DNA from: Gnetum montanum
Taxonomy: Eukaryota > Streptophyta > Gnetopsida > Gnetales > Gnetaceae
Assembly (NCBI GenBank): GCA_015680685.1
Contig: MNCI01004101.1
Span: 575,312 to 639,311, forward strand
Direction of reading: 5' to 3'
DNA length: 64,000 bases
Made by a program: the position numbers and the translations under genes. The notes beneath the pieces were generated by a model. The model saw nothing but the letters and a program-made list of their open reading frames with translations. It did not search any database and was not told the DNA's origin. Shown here in pieces: positions 50,343 to 60,472 of the stretch; position 1 is the first letter of the stretch; each line of letters starts with the position of its first letter.

Positions 50343-51441
50343 GCACAAATCGCCTTTATGCCACACAAGCCTAGTGATGGGCCATGCAAAAGACCTGACA
50401 TAGCCTGTACTAGCACATAACAAGGCCATGTGAATCTTAATATGGGCCACACCAGCCTAGAAGAGGTCCAGGTAGACCTTGAAATGGTTGTTGCCTATGC
50501 AGTGAAATGTTTTTGACAATTGATAGGAATTTTGAGATTTCTATCAGCTAATGGAAATATTTTAAAATTTTTCATCATTAATTTTTTATTTAAGTTAAGA
50601 ACATGCACAAATGTTTTTAAAATTCAAATTTTTACCTTGGTAACTAAGGAGACAAAAATTCCACAATTAAGTACAATCACCTTAGAGTAAAACTAGGATG
50701 GGTAACCTCTTGGGAAGTCTTATTTTGTGCACCAAAGGTCCTAGACACTAGAAGCCATTACTTTTAATTTCAAAAACCTTTTTTGGAAAATGAAAAGTTA
50801 TTTCCTATAGTTTTCAACCTTCTAGACCCAATGGTAAAGCTAGATCTATCCTAGGGAATCCCAAAAATTAGATTTTACTCCTTGCCTAACATAGTGCCTC
50901 AACATCCTCAAAAGTTTAATTTTCACATAACTCAATCATACGATATTCATTTTCAACATATGAATAGTCATTTGCAACATTTTTCACCCTTATGAACTCA
51001 ATGGGGAGGTCAAATTTATCATTCAAGCACTTGATACTTTGATGATATCATAAATTCAACCTTTTAGGCTTTAAGATTTAGTGCATATCCCTTACAGATA
51101 GTCTTCAGATCACTATGGCATGTCATTTATCACATTTCCAGAGTCAGTGTTTTTAAGGGGGTAGAAAGGCCTTTAAGAATTAGATAATATAGTTACATGT
51201 TACTAAAATTATATGATGTTGTTTATTATCAGTCAATGTATTAATTAATGATCATTTGATGTATTAGTTGGAGAATTAGTTGAGGAAACAAAACAATCTT
51301 CAACCATCAAGAAAAGGATATATTAATCCATCTTGCAATCAAAACATAGGGCAAAACAACATGGAGATTCAAAATCTCATTTTGACAAGGAATATGATAC
51401 TCATGAAGAAAAATGATTTAGATAAGAATCCAAGAATGCAA

Positions 51442-52509
51442 ATGAAAGTTGCAACATATAACATGCTTGTAAGATCTTTCACAAGTGAGAAAAAATGTCT
51501 GCTATGTCCATCATGGGCCTTGGATTGCTATGAATATAAATATCCATGCATCTTAGCAAAGTTAGAAGATTTATATGTTGATGTCTTTTGCTTACAAGAA
51601 ATCTTGCCATGGAAATTTCTATATCAATTCAAACCATACATGGAAAAGATGGGATACTGAGGTGTTTACAAGCAAAAAGGTTCTTATGAAAGTTTTTCTT
51701 TGGAGTCATATAGATTAGCCTATTACATAAATCACAACATGGATGGTTGTGCAATATTTTATAGAGAAGCCAAGTTTGAATTAGTATAAAGATTTGGATG
51801 GAGTGTAGAAAATAGGATTTTTGAAATTCTATAACTTCAAGCAATGGAAAAGAAAGAATAGTTAAGATTTTAGAACACTCACATAGCCTTGGAATTAATT
51901 TTAAAAATTCAATTATTTTAAAGATGTATATGCATGCTTAACACACATTTAATTGCCAAACCAACATGTTTATATGTTAGACTTTGTCAAGGAGCATACT
52001 TGATTAAGCAAATAGAAGAAAGTTTGAAGAAGAAGTTATTCCTAAGTTATACTGATCTAGTTCCATTTATTCTTTGTGGATATTTCAATAAAAAAGTTGG
52101 AAGTAATGTTTATCAATTCTTAAAATATGGATCTATAAGAAAATATTTGGAAGATGAACCTAATTTGAAAAAGATGTTTCCATCAATTCAACATGCAATT
52201 CCATTAACTAGTGCATATTTTTCTTACTTTGAATCTTTAGTAGATAATTCAAATTGTAGAATTTAGGAACAAATGATGTTGATGAATAGCACTCATCAAG
52301 AATCATAGTTTACCAATTACTCTCCTATGATTAATGAGGATGGGTCAACAACATTCTTCATTGGGGCCCTAGATTATATTTGGTACAATGTTTGATTATT
52401 TCAAGTTACCAAGTTACTAAAGTAGTTTTCTAAAGAAGTTGAGAAGAATCAAGATCAAGCCTTTGCATCCTGAACAAGATCACCCAATCACATACGACTT
52501 ATGGTATAA
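51442..52509 (+). pseudogene. Intronless CCR4-type deadenylase nuclease domain captured in the LTR element
   Basis: The translation matches the exonuclease-endonuclease-phosphatase domain of plant CCR4 deadenylases (catalytic subunit of CCR4-NOT, removes mRNA poly(A) tails). In order: VATYNML; CPSWALDCYEYKYP; DVFCLQE (metal-binding Glu, 51598); GYEGVYKQK-like segment; DGCAIFYREAKFELV; NTHIALELILKI; CMLNTHLIA; FILCGYFNKKVGS (usual CGDFN, catalytic Asp changed to Tyr at 52081); PLTSAYFSYF; GALDYIWYN (Asp kept, 52372); SPNHIRLMV (usual SDHI, Asp changed, His kept). All segments lie in one frame without introns. In-frame stops: 51658, 51787, 51832, 51859, 51871, 51919, 52264, 52306, 52393, 52423, 52471, 52507. 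The frame is open upstream to 51280 through element sequence shared with copy 2. It looks like a reverse-transcribed mRNA picked up by the element. Confidence 0.85.
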
Positions 52510-52980
52510 TTAAAATTACTTCCATCAAGTTCATAAGGTTGATCAAGATTAATAAGTATCTCACTCTTACTTTTATTTGATTAATCTTATTATTTTATTC
52601 ATTGTTTAATTTATATTTCAATTAGATAAGTAAAATATTTATGATAATAATAATAGAGGATAAATAATTTTCCCTACCTTCACTTGGGTAACTAGATATA
52701 AGTTTCACTTTGTATGGTCTTGGTTAGAACTAATGATTGGTGGCTGATAAATCTTTACTTCACCTTTTTTCATTATCTTAGAAAATGAAGTAAGTATTAA
52801 GAAACTAATATTTAATTTTACATATAATTTTTCTGAGATATATTTTGTTTACAAAATAAGTAAGAAACAACTTCAAGTTGAAAGGAGAAATCAAATTATT
52901 AGACCATAGAATCATGAAAGAAAGCATTGGAGCTAGAAAAATATAGAGAAGATGGAATTTTTCAAGGATGAATAAAAACT
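52510..52980 (+). other. 3' noncoding internal region of LTR element
   Basis: AT-rich sequence between the captured nuclease domain and the polypurine tract. No open frame of note; purine-rich toward its end. No counterpart was found near copy 2. Confidence 0.5.
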
Positions 52981-52991
52981 AAGGGGGGTAG
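52981..52991 (+). other. Polypurine tract
   Basis: AAGGGGGGTAG lies two bases before the 3' LTR start (TGTCACATCC at 52994), the correct place for plus-strand priming. It confirms the orientation of the element and the identity of the 3' LTR. Confidence 0.85.
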
Positions 52992-52993
52992 AT

Positions 52994-53566
52994 TGTCACA
53001 TCCCCATTCCCAAATGGTGTTGCTACCTAATGAAGATGATGTTTCTTCATAACAAGTGTTATTATTATCTGAACAAGACCTAAAAGGATAGTTGCAATTA
53101 AGACCCAAAAGGGCATGTTGTAATAACGAACATGTCTCTTAAGGTAACCATTGTGGGTTTGTTTTAAGGCATTTATACCCAAGGTTATAGGTTGTGCCAG
53201 CATGGAGTGGTGGAGCCAGAATAGGTAAGTCACAGGAAGCCAGATGAAGCATGATAGGGAGTGGGTTAGCCATCCCTTCTAGTTGGGTTATAGGCCTAAC
53301 TATGGTCGAAGTGCTTGATTTCTTCTAAGGGATAGATGCCAAAGGAAGAAAATCCCAAGGAACACCCTCAAAGCATGATCTAGATACACTCTTCCATATC
53401 AATAAAGGATCCTTTTCTTTCTCTTTCTACATTTTTTCTATTATTTCCTTTATACATAATGTTGAATATCACATATATTTTGCATTTGGTGTATTTTATT
53501 CATAGAAATAATATCTAATATATTGTATATTTGATGTTTGGTATGACATCTGGGGATGGGATGTCA
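52994..53566 (+). repeat. 3' LTR
   Basis: 573 bp, starting TGTCACATCCCCATTCCC and ending GGGATGGGATGTCA. Co-linear with 47889-48461 without net length change; differences are mostly substitutions, many of them transitions. AATAAA is present near 53400. Confidence 0.9.
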
Positions 53567-53974
53567 GACTTGAGATGCAGGACTATAGAAGGACTCCTAT
53601 TAGCCTTCCATAGTGACATGATAGAGCATACTAATCCAATGATTTTATGAGTCCAGGATGTCCCTTTAGTTGCTTATACCCAAAGATCTAGGGGCCTCAA
53701 GATCAACATAGTCTCCTACCTATGTGAAATTTAAGCCCCATCACCTATAGATTTCTTTAGAAAACTCCAAGCATCATTCTAGTTTAGGTGATCTTTCATG
53801 GAAACTCAACCTCAAGCCCTATGAGTCAACACATGCCTTGCCTCTACCAATCTATCCATTCCTCATCTTTCTAGAAGTTTTTCTTTTAGGAAAATTTTAT
53901 ATCCATCATTGGAGAAGTCATGGTGGAAGATTAATTGCTTGCTCCCAATAGAAGTCTAGGATTAGGCTTTCTTG

Positions 53975-54107
53975 GAACATCAAACACTCTAGTGATTCCC
54001 AACTATCATCTAAGTCTAAATGATGTTTCTAGTAGACAAGAAATTCCACTTTCATTTTCGAACCATGCCTAGTGGTCTTGAAGTTTTGGACGCAGTCAAC
54101 TATCTTC
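53975..54107 (-). pseudogene. Chromodomain-like C-terminus of integrase
   Basis: KIVDCVQNFKTTRHGS, then KMKVEFLVY*KHHLDLDDSWE. This fits the retroelement chromodomain pattern (ILDxRxxxRRGxxxEYLVKWKGxxxxxxTWE), with the stop at the conserved Trp codon of VKW. In chromoviruses this module is thought to direct integration to heterochromatin. Confidence 0.6.
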
Positions 54108-54279
54108 TATTGTATAGATTATATAGAAGGTTATTCTTGAATTATGTGGCTTCTTTCAAGATAAGCAAACCCATTAGAAAATGGATTTAGCATGTTGACA
54201 TGAAAAAATGGATGCACTTAGTCCATATTGATAGGTAGCTACAACTTATATCTCATAGGGTTAATCTTATTGATGATCT

Positions 54280-55120
54280 GGAAGGGACCATCATATTACC
54301 TTATCAATTTGGATGTAATTCCCTATTTCACCTTAAATTATTGAGGGTCCAATTTTAGGAGAACACAATCTTCCACCTTGAATTCATGATGCTAGTATAT
54401 CTAATCAACATATTTTTGCATACGCTTCATTGCCCTCTCTAGATGATCCCTTACAATTTCAACATTTTTGGATCACACCTTTTAAAACTCATTTGCTAAT
54501 GGATGTCATCCCTATAAAGACCTTTGAATTACCAATTCTATATAAGAAAACCCTATGGCTAATGAATTTTGGATGTTGTAGCTTAGTTGGGCAATCCATA
54601 ATAGAATAGGCCAGTTCTTATAATCACTATGGACATAGTGTCAAAGATACTCCTTAAGTACACAATTCATACACTTCATTTGTTCATCTATTTGCAAATG
54701 AAAACTTGTCAATAATTTAAGGATGATTCCTATCATGCTAAACAAAGCACACTAGAAGGAACTTGTAAATATGGGATTACAATTTGATACTATACTCATA
54801 GGTAGCCAAAAATATCAAACCATCCTATCAAAGTAATATGCTATAGTGCCCTCAGTTAAACATTGGGATAGATAGGGAATAAATATGGCAAACATAGAAA
54901 ATTTGTCTACGACCATAATGATACTTCTTAGGCTTTACACATTCAATAGGATATGATGAAGTCCATTGTCACTGTAGCCCATAGGAATTGTGGGATTTCT
55001 AAACGAAGAAGAAGTCCACCAAGATGCTCTATAGAACTTTTGTCCTGTTGGCACACTAGGCACTTCTAGATATAGGCAATTACATCCTTATACCTCTTTA
55101 GCCAAAAAAATGTTCTCTCA
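54280..55120 (-). pseudogene. Chromovirus integrase
   Basis: KCLVCQQDK (55039-55065) is the CxxC half of the HHCC zinc-binding domain. It is followed by EHLGG...LEIPQFLWATVTMDFI, the start of the catalytic core (usual PxxPWxxISMDFI). Further segments such as FKVGDCVLLKL mark the C-terminal domain. Many stops. Confidence 0.75.
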
Positions 55121-55449
55121 ATTAGTTATAATGTTCTTTGTTGTCTAGGGTGCCTAGCCCACTGTGTATCATTGTACTTTCAAATAATCTCCTTGTGGAG
55201 GCCATCCTAATATGAAACATAAATTTGGTTATCCTAGAATCAAAGTAGTTCATCTCTCATTTTGAAATGTGGTTCTCATCTTGTCTCTATAAATTTCATG
55301 AGGTCAATGACCTAAGAATCCCCTTTTAAACCATCTTGGATTCTAGCTAATAACATCTCGTCACACTAGACATCTAAGGTTTGTGATATGATGATAGAGA
55401 AGAGCTAGGACATAGGTTAAGGATGATGATTCAATGAATCTACCATCAA

Positions 55450-55980
55450 ATTCTCCTTTCTAGGGTAGTAGTTTAGCTACAAATCAAATTTAGAGAGACT
55501 AGACAATCATTGTGCTTTTTTGGACTTCAACTTAGTTTGATTATCAATTAGCTAGTAGCCAAATTATTGAACTTTATTTGAATACAATCTTCTAGCAAGT
55601 AAAGCCTCTAAATTATTAAGTAATGGATAATGACAAATGTTTCCTTCTCATGGATAGACAATCTCTACTTTACATGATTTAGCTTTCGAGACTCATAATT
55701 GATAGGATGACCCTCCTATAGAAACATGCCATTGATTGCATCATTTCTAGTATTAGTATGGACATTAAAAGATTTTATGAAATTTAATAGAGTTAGTATA
55801 AGATGGGAGGTTAAGGCCTCCTTGATTTTATTGAAGGCCTACTAATAGTTTGATTCTCATTGCCATGGGACTTCTTTCTTTTAGAGAGTTGTAAAGGAAG
55901 TAGTAACATCAGAGAAATTTTTGATAAATCTTTTATAGAATCTAGCTAATCCTATAAACTATCAAAACTCATGGACATTA
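55450..55980 (-). pseudogene. Chromovirus RNase H region (inferred)
   Basis: Placed by position between RT and integrase. Individual motifs are badly eroded and were not read with confidence. Confidence 0.4.
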
Positions 55981-55999
55981 GTGGGAGTAAGACATTAGC

Positions 56000-56720
56000 G
56001 TACAACTAGTGCTTTTCTTCGGATTTGGCTTAATCTATCCATGCCCCATAAGGTTTATAAGAAACTTCACCTCTTTACAATAGAATTCACACATTTCATT
56101 ATTAAAGTATATCTGATTTTCTTGTAGCTTCTTAAGGACTAGTTGGAGGTGAAGATCATTCTCCTTCATGATCTAGCTATATACCAAGATATCATCAAGA
56201 TTGATGAATAAATATTTTTCAAGAAATGACCAAAATATCTTATTCATTAGAGTATAGAAAGTGGTTAGTGCATTACATAGTCCTAAGGAAATCACAATCC
56301 ATTCTACGATACATATTTGGCCACACATGGAATTTTCTCCTCATCATCCTCTACAATACAAACCTAATAATATCCTTGATGAAGGTCTAGTTGTGTAAAA
56401 TAACATGACCCAGCCAGCTAATCAAACAAGTTAGAGATGAGTGATACTGAATACTTTTTCTTAATAGTATGCTTATTTAATAGCTTGTAGTTTCAACAAA
56501 GATGTAACATTCCATTCTTCTAGGTGACAAAAAATATGGGTGCACATAAGAAAATTTTAAGAGATGAATGTACCCTTTGGACATCAAACTCTCATGCTAT
56601 TTGTTCAACTCCTCGAATTCTAGCCCCATTAATTGATATGGTATTTGAATAGGTGGGTTAGTACCTAGTAGTAATTCTATTTTATGATCTACTCTCCTTT
56701 GTGGTGGTATACTTCCAAGT
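56000..56720 (-). pseudogene. Chromovirus reverse transcriptase
   Basis: Entry segment IPPQRRVDHKIELLLGTNPP at about 56630-56695, then PYQLMGLEFEELNK and a stop. Motif C is LDDILVYS at about 56175-56200, continuing LHLQLVLKKLQENQIYFN and CEFYCKEVKFL. The order and spacing are those of Ty3/gypsy RT; frames change at several points. Confidence 0.85.
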
Positions 56721-57129
56721 AGAACATGTGGCATCACATCTCGAAAATGGTCTAAAACCTTAACTATTCATGAATCAATGCATGTTTGAAGCTCACTAGC
56801 CTTGGAAGGATCACTAGTTTACATAGCTAGAAGAAATTTTTCATGTTGAATTCCTAGCTAGATGTTTCATCACGATAGGAGAAATAATCTAGGGGCTAGA
56901 CCCCTCATCCTTTCCAATCTGTGTCCTATGAGTTTGGATTTTGGCAAGGTGAGCTCTCATGAAAAATAAAAATCAAATCCAAATGTCTTGAAATGAAAAC
57001 TTTAGTCTTGCACAAGAATTTCTACCCTAATATGACATTGAAGAAATCCATATCTAGAGTTGAGAAATCAAGAGCTCCTTGCCATGAGCTCACTTGAACT
57101 AGAATGGTTTGGAAAATACTGATACACTG

Positions 57130-57260
57130 AAAGGGTTGAAACTTTGCAAGTTTGTAATAAGCTTAAACTAGCTTCACTTATAGCTGTAAGTCCTTTGCCA
57201 TGGATGGAATCATATAATTTTGACTGGCATCATTATCAATTAGGGCACTTATCTACCTCA
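57130..57260 (-). pseudogene. Chromovirus aspartic protease
   Basis: ALIDNDASQNYMI (57210-57247) corresponds to the active-site ALVDSGATHNFI; the catalytic Asp is kept, Ser-Gly is replaced by Asn-Asp. Confidence 0.7.
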
Positions 57261-57507
57261 TGCACATAGTGATTTAGGTTAATTAGACCTAGTATAAATT
57301 ATCAAGATCAGCATTTTTGGAGCTTTTGGCATTTGACCTTTGCATAACAAAATTAGATAGCTCCATTATAACAACCAACCTCTATTGTTTTCCTATGATG
57401 CTACCATTTGTAATTTGGAAGCATTGGTCTTGATAGTACTCAAGTATCATGAACTACTTCCCCAAAGTTTGTCTTTGCCTATTCTCAACGCTTCCTAAGT
57501 TGAAAGG

Positions 57508-57546
57508 GCAATATCTTGCTAGGTGGCTATCGTGACATAAGAAGCA
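57508..57546 (-). pseudogene. Gag zinc knuckle
   Basis: CFLCHDSHLARYC, a CCHC knuckle one residue short of the usual CX2CX4HX4C spacing because a Gly before the His is missing. Preceded by KGPTK. Confidence 0.7.
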
Positions 57547-57859
57547 TTTTGTTGGTCCCTTGAAGAGCCCTCTCGAGAATTGTTTCTGTTTTATCCAAGT
57601 TGACATTTGCTCCCTGTATCTTTATGATTCTACTAAGAGCCTTGGTTCTTGAGGTTCCACCTATAGGAAGAATGCCCTACTAAATTGATTTGAATATGTT
57701 TCCATGTTTGGTGGATCTAGCATATGTTTTTTGAGTGTGGGAGGACATGTCCTACATTCCCTGTCTAGTTTTATCCTTAGTTGGCTTTGTAGCCTTGAAA
57801 TTAATGAAGGTTCTAGTAGCTATAATAGACTCAGTGATAGTGTCAATAACTTGTTGTGT

Positions 57860-58210
57860 AGTTCCATCTATGTCTAGGGTTGAAAACCATTTATGAACTT
57901 GAATAAATGATCCCATTCTCATAAATCAGAAATTAGTAACATAAGTTCTTGAAAGGCATTAATGTAATCTTCAAGATTTTCTAAATATTTTAGGGACTCA
58001 ATCTTGGTTCAAGTTATGCACTCTAAGTTCCATAGGAAAAACTATTTAATCAAAGCTATTTTGAATCTATCCAAGTTGTCTATCGTCTTAGTTGTAGTAC
58101 CCTTCTTTTGGTCATGGAGAAGGCTGAGCCACCATAGCATAGCACTTCTTGTAAGATACTGAGATGTAGTAGTTACCTTATGGGCTACAGGAACACCCCT
58201 AGTAGACAAA
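57860..58210 (-). pseudogene. Chromovirus gag (retrotransposon gag domain)
   Basis: LTRSAMLWWLSLLHDQKKG (about 58105-58157), IDNLDRFKIALI, then YLENLEDYINAFQELMLLISDL and LFKFINGFQP fit the Retrotrans_gag pattern (AxxWWxxL...WxxFxxxLxxxF...YxxEFxxLMxxxPxL...FxxGLxP). Only a few stops interrupt it. Confidence 0.8.
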
Positions 58211-58330
58211 TGTATCTTCACATCATGAAAGAAGACATCAATTTTTCCATCTCTCCTCTCACCATCATAGGATCCTAGTTCTCTTACTTTGATTCAAGCC
58301 ATAGCCACAGGCTCTTCTACTAGGCATCCT

Positions 58331-60031
58331 ACCAGGAAGTACTTTGGTATGGTGTTTTCAATTTCTAATTTGGAAAACTCCTAATCACTCCAATCATGAT
58401 GTCCTCCATAACCTTTACCTAAATAATTAGGTCATCAACTAGAGGTGGTTTTGTCTATGCCTCCTAAAAGGATACAAAGAGGTCCTTATAGAGGTTCAAC
58501 ATACAATTCAAATAACCTTGAAGGATCAAGACCTTTACCTATACCACCTTCACTTGGTCCTTAGAGTGGAGGTCCATCTTGTCTTTTAGCTAGTTCATTT
58601 CTTTAAGAACATAATGGGTTGATGGTGGCATGCTACTTTCTCCATAGTTTAGGGGTAATGGAGATGCAAGGAGTCCTCCACTTCTTATGTCTTCAAAACC
58701 ATAATGGCATGGAAATTCCATGCATTAGTAAGAGGAGGCTATGGCCTTCCTCAATGCCCCACTTGATAGAAGTTGTGGATGAGGCCATAGTTAGCCTGGG
58801 GCTGAAGATTGTGGATGTGCCGCTACCTCTTTCACATGTATTATTTCTTTTTATCAAGTGCTTCACAAGTTTCTAATTTAACTATAATATTATATCTTAT
58901 ACCAAAAATATTTAACATTCTGATTCCAAATTATATAGATATTGCATGCATATGACATGATACTATAATTATATCTCTTTTCATAGAAAATATAATTTGT
59001 AAAAATCCTCACCACTAATTTATATGGCACCTTCAAATTTGCAATTTCTCTACATGTCTTGTCATCATTAAGCATGAAAGTTTCACAAAACATTTCATGT
59101 ATATATGATTCAAATTAAGATTTAACACTAAATACAAGAAAAATTTTAAAGTTATCCTTAAATATTAAGAATATGTTGTATTCTATCATGCTCAATATTC
59201 AAAATAATATCTATAATGTTTAACTCTATGAATTGATGTGAACACCCTCAAAGTGATGTTCATAATAATATGATTAATAAATAATGATTTATTCAAAAAC
59301 ATATATTAATATATTATTAACTAATTATTGTATCTATTTAACTAAACAACATGATAGTATCCCTAAAATTATATATCTCTATATCTTTTCTTTGGAAAAT
59401 ATACACACATAGATCTTAGAGATTAACTCATTAATTGAATTATACATCTTAGACTACATTTTATACATTTTTAAAATATCCCTAATAACTAATACTAAAA
59501 CGAAGGTAAAAATTATTTCACAGTGCAATTACAATATTAAGTATTTTAATGAAATTCAAGTCAACAAAATTTATTACTTGTTTTTCCATGAAGCTTATGG
59601 TTCTTTAATCATAAAACTTAACAGGACATCATATTTGATTTTTGCTAGCAAAATTCACTAACATCATGAGAGTGATATGATGAGAAAGTTTGTGAGTGTA
59701 ATAAATTCACTAGTAAGCATAAAAAGATAAAACCATAAAATTTCATTTTTACTTTTTCAAAGCTTGAACAAATAATGTAGGGCTAAAAAACAATTAAACG
59801 TACAATAAATATTATTACTTTAGGATCAAATTGATAATATATGATTTTAAATTTTTCATAGCAACTTCCTTCATCACTAATTGGTCGAATTCTAAAATTT
59901 ATGATTAAAGACATAGGATTTTCTTATACTTTGAAACTTTTGCACAATATAGTATTTGTTTATAGTTTTATTTTTTATTCTAAATATGTTATTGTTACTT
60001 TTCTAGGCTATATATAGTTAAATTTAAACAT
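58331..60031. other. Repeat copy and unassigned AT-rich interval
   Basis: 58630-58785 is the plus-strand partner of the repeat at 47400-47545; the open frame 58619-58876 runs through it and is not considered a gene. The rest (58880-60031) is featureless AT-rich sequence. Confidence 0.5.
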
Positions 60032-60472
60032 GTGATCTTAATCTCGTTCATATACAAGATTTTATTTCAAACCCTATATTTCTATAGTCTACACATCAAC
60101 TATTTGATAAAATTCTTCATGATGAAAGAGGTTGTGGAAAGACCAAGTTCCTCAAAGAGGAAGTGTGAGATTAAATTTTCCACTTTGAAGTCCTCTAAAG
60201 ATGAGATCTTTAAAACATCATCACCATCAACACTGTCATCATCACAACTTAAAATCGATAGTAGCTCTTTTCATGATGAAGCCTCATCATTTAGAATAAA
60301 GAAAAGTGACATGAAAGTTAGACTCCATTTAGCAATGATAGCACATTATGAAAGTGTGATTAACAAGTTATGGAGTTTTAATTTTTTATTATTAAAAGAT
60401 AATGATGCAAGGTATCTATTCACTAGGGTCACTATCCAATATCATCATTTTGATCTTGGTCTTGTCAGATAA
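60032..60472 (+). CDS. Unrecognised 146-residue open frame
   Basis: One of the longest open frames outside the GC-rich LINE. The likely functional start, if any, is the Met pair at 60119/60122 (MMKEVVERPSSSKRKCEIKF). It is followed by a Ser/Lys-rich stretch (residues about 35-90) and a more hydrophobic C-terminus ending YHHFDLGLVR. Translation after the stop continues in the same style (DATLERSRLIL), suggesting that it is the N-terminal part of a longer, broken frame such as a retroelement gag. I recognise no domain. No promoter, intron or poly(A) signal was assigned. Confidence 0.3.
   Translation: MILISFIYKILFQTLYFYSLHINYLIKFFMMKEVVERPSSSKRKCEIKFSTLKSSKDEIFKTSSPSTLSSSQLKIDSSSFHDEASSFRIKKSDMKVRLHLAMIAHYESVINKLWSFNFLLLKDNDARYLFTRVTIQYHHFDLGLVR

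Larger units (their letters stand above)
47889..53566 (+). mobile_element. Non-autonomous LTR retrotransposon carrying a CCR4-like passenger (copy 1)
   Basis: A complete structural unit of 5.68 kb: 573-bp 5' LTR, four-base spacer, initiator-Met primer-binding site, 4.5-kb internal region, polypurine tract and 573-bp 3' LTR. No gag, protease, integrase, RT or RNase H is visible inside, so it must have been moved by proteins of another element. The internal region instead holds noncoding sequence (48482-50078), a 22-bp minisatellite and an intronless CCR4-type nuclease domain. The LTRs differ at very roughly 10-13% of positions by eye, so the insertion is not recent. No 5-bp target-site duplication is seen (TTTAA before, GACTT after); recombination or mutation may explain this. 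Confidence 0.85.
53890..58330 (-). mobile_element. Ty3/gypsy chromovirus gag-pol remnant
   Basis: On the minus strand gag, zinc knuckle, protease, reverse transcriptase, RNase H, integrase and a chromodomain-like C-terminus follow in the order of plant chromoviruses (Tekay/Del-like). Stops and shifts occur throughout. Its own LTRs and primer-binding site were not found: on the right recognisable coding ends about 58330, and on the left the plus-strand 3' LTR of the neighbouring element begins directly after about 320 bp of unassigned sequence. LTR loss by nested insertion or recombination is inferred. Confidence 0.85.

Noticed and set aside
49780-50420. Series of overlapping open frames over the minisatellite
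   Set aside because: A 22-bp unit cannot keep frame from unit to unit, so a coding role is unlikely; the frames are open because the repeat is stop-poor.
58619-58876. 85-residue open frame
   Set aside because: It runs through a dispersed repeat that also occurs at 47400-47545 and has no domain.
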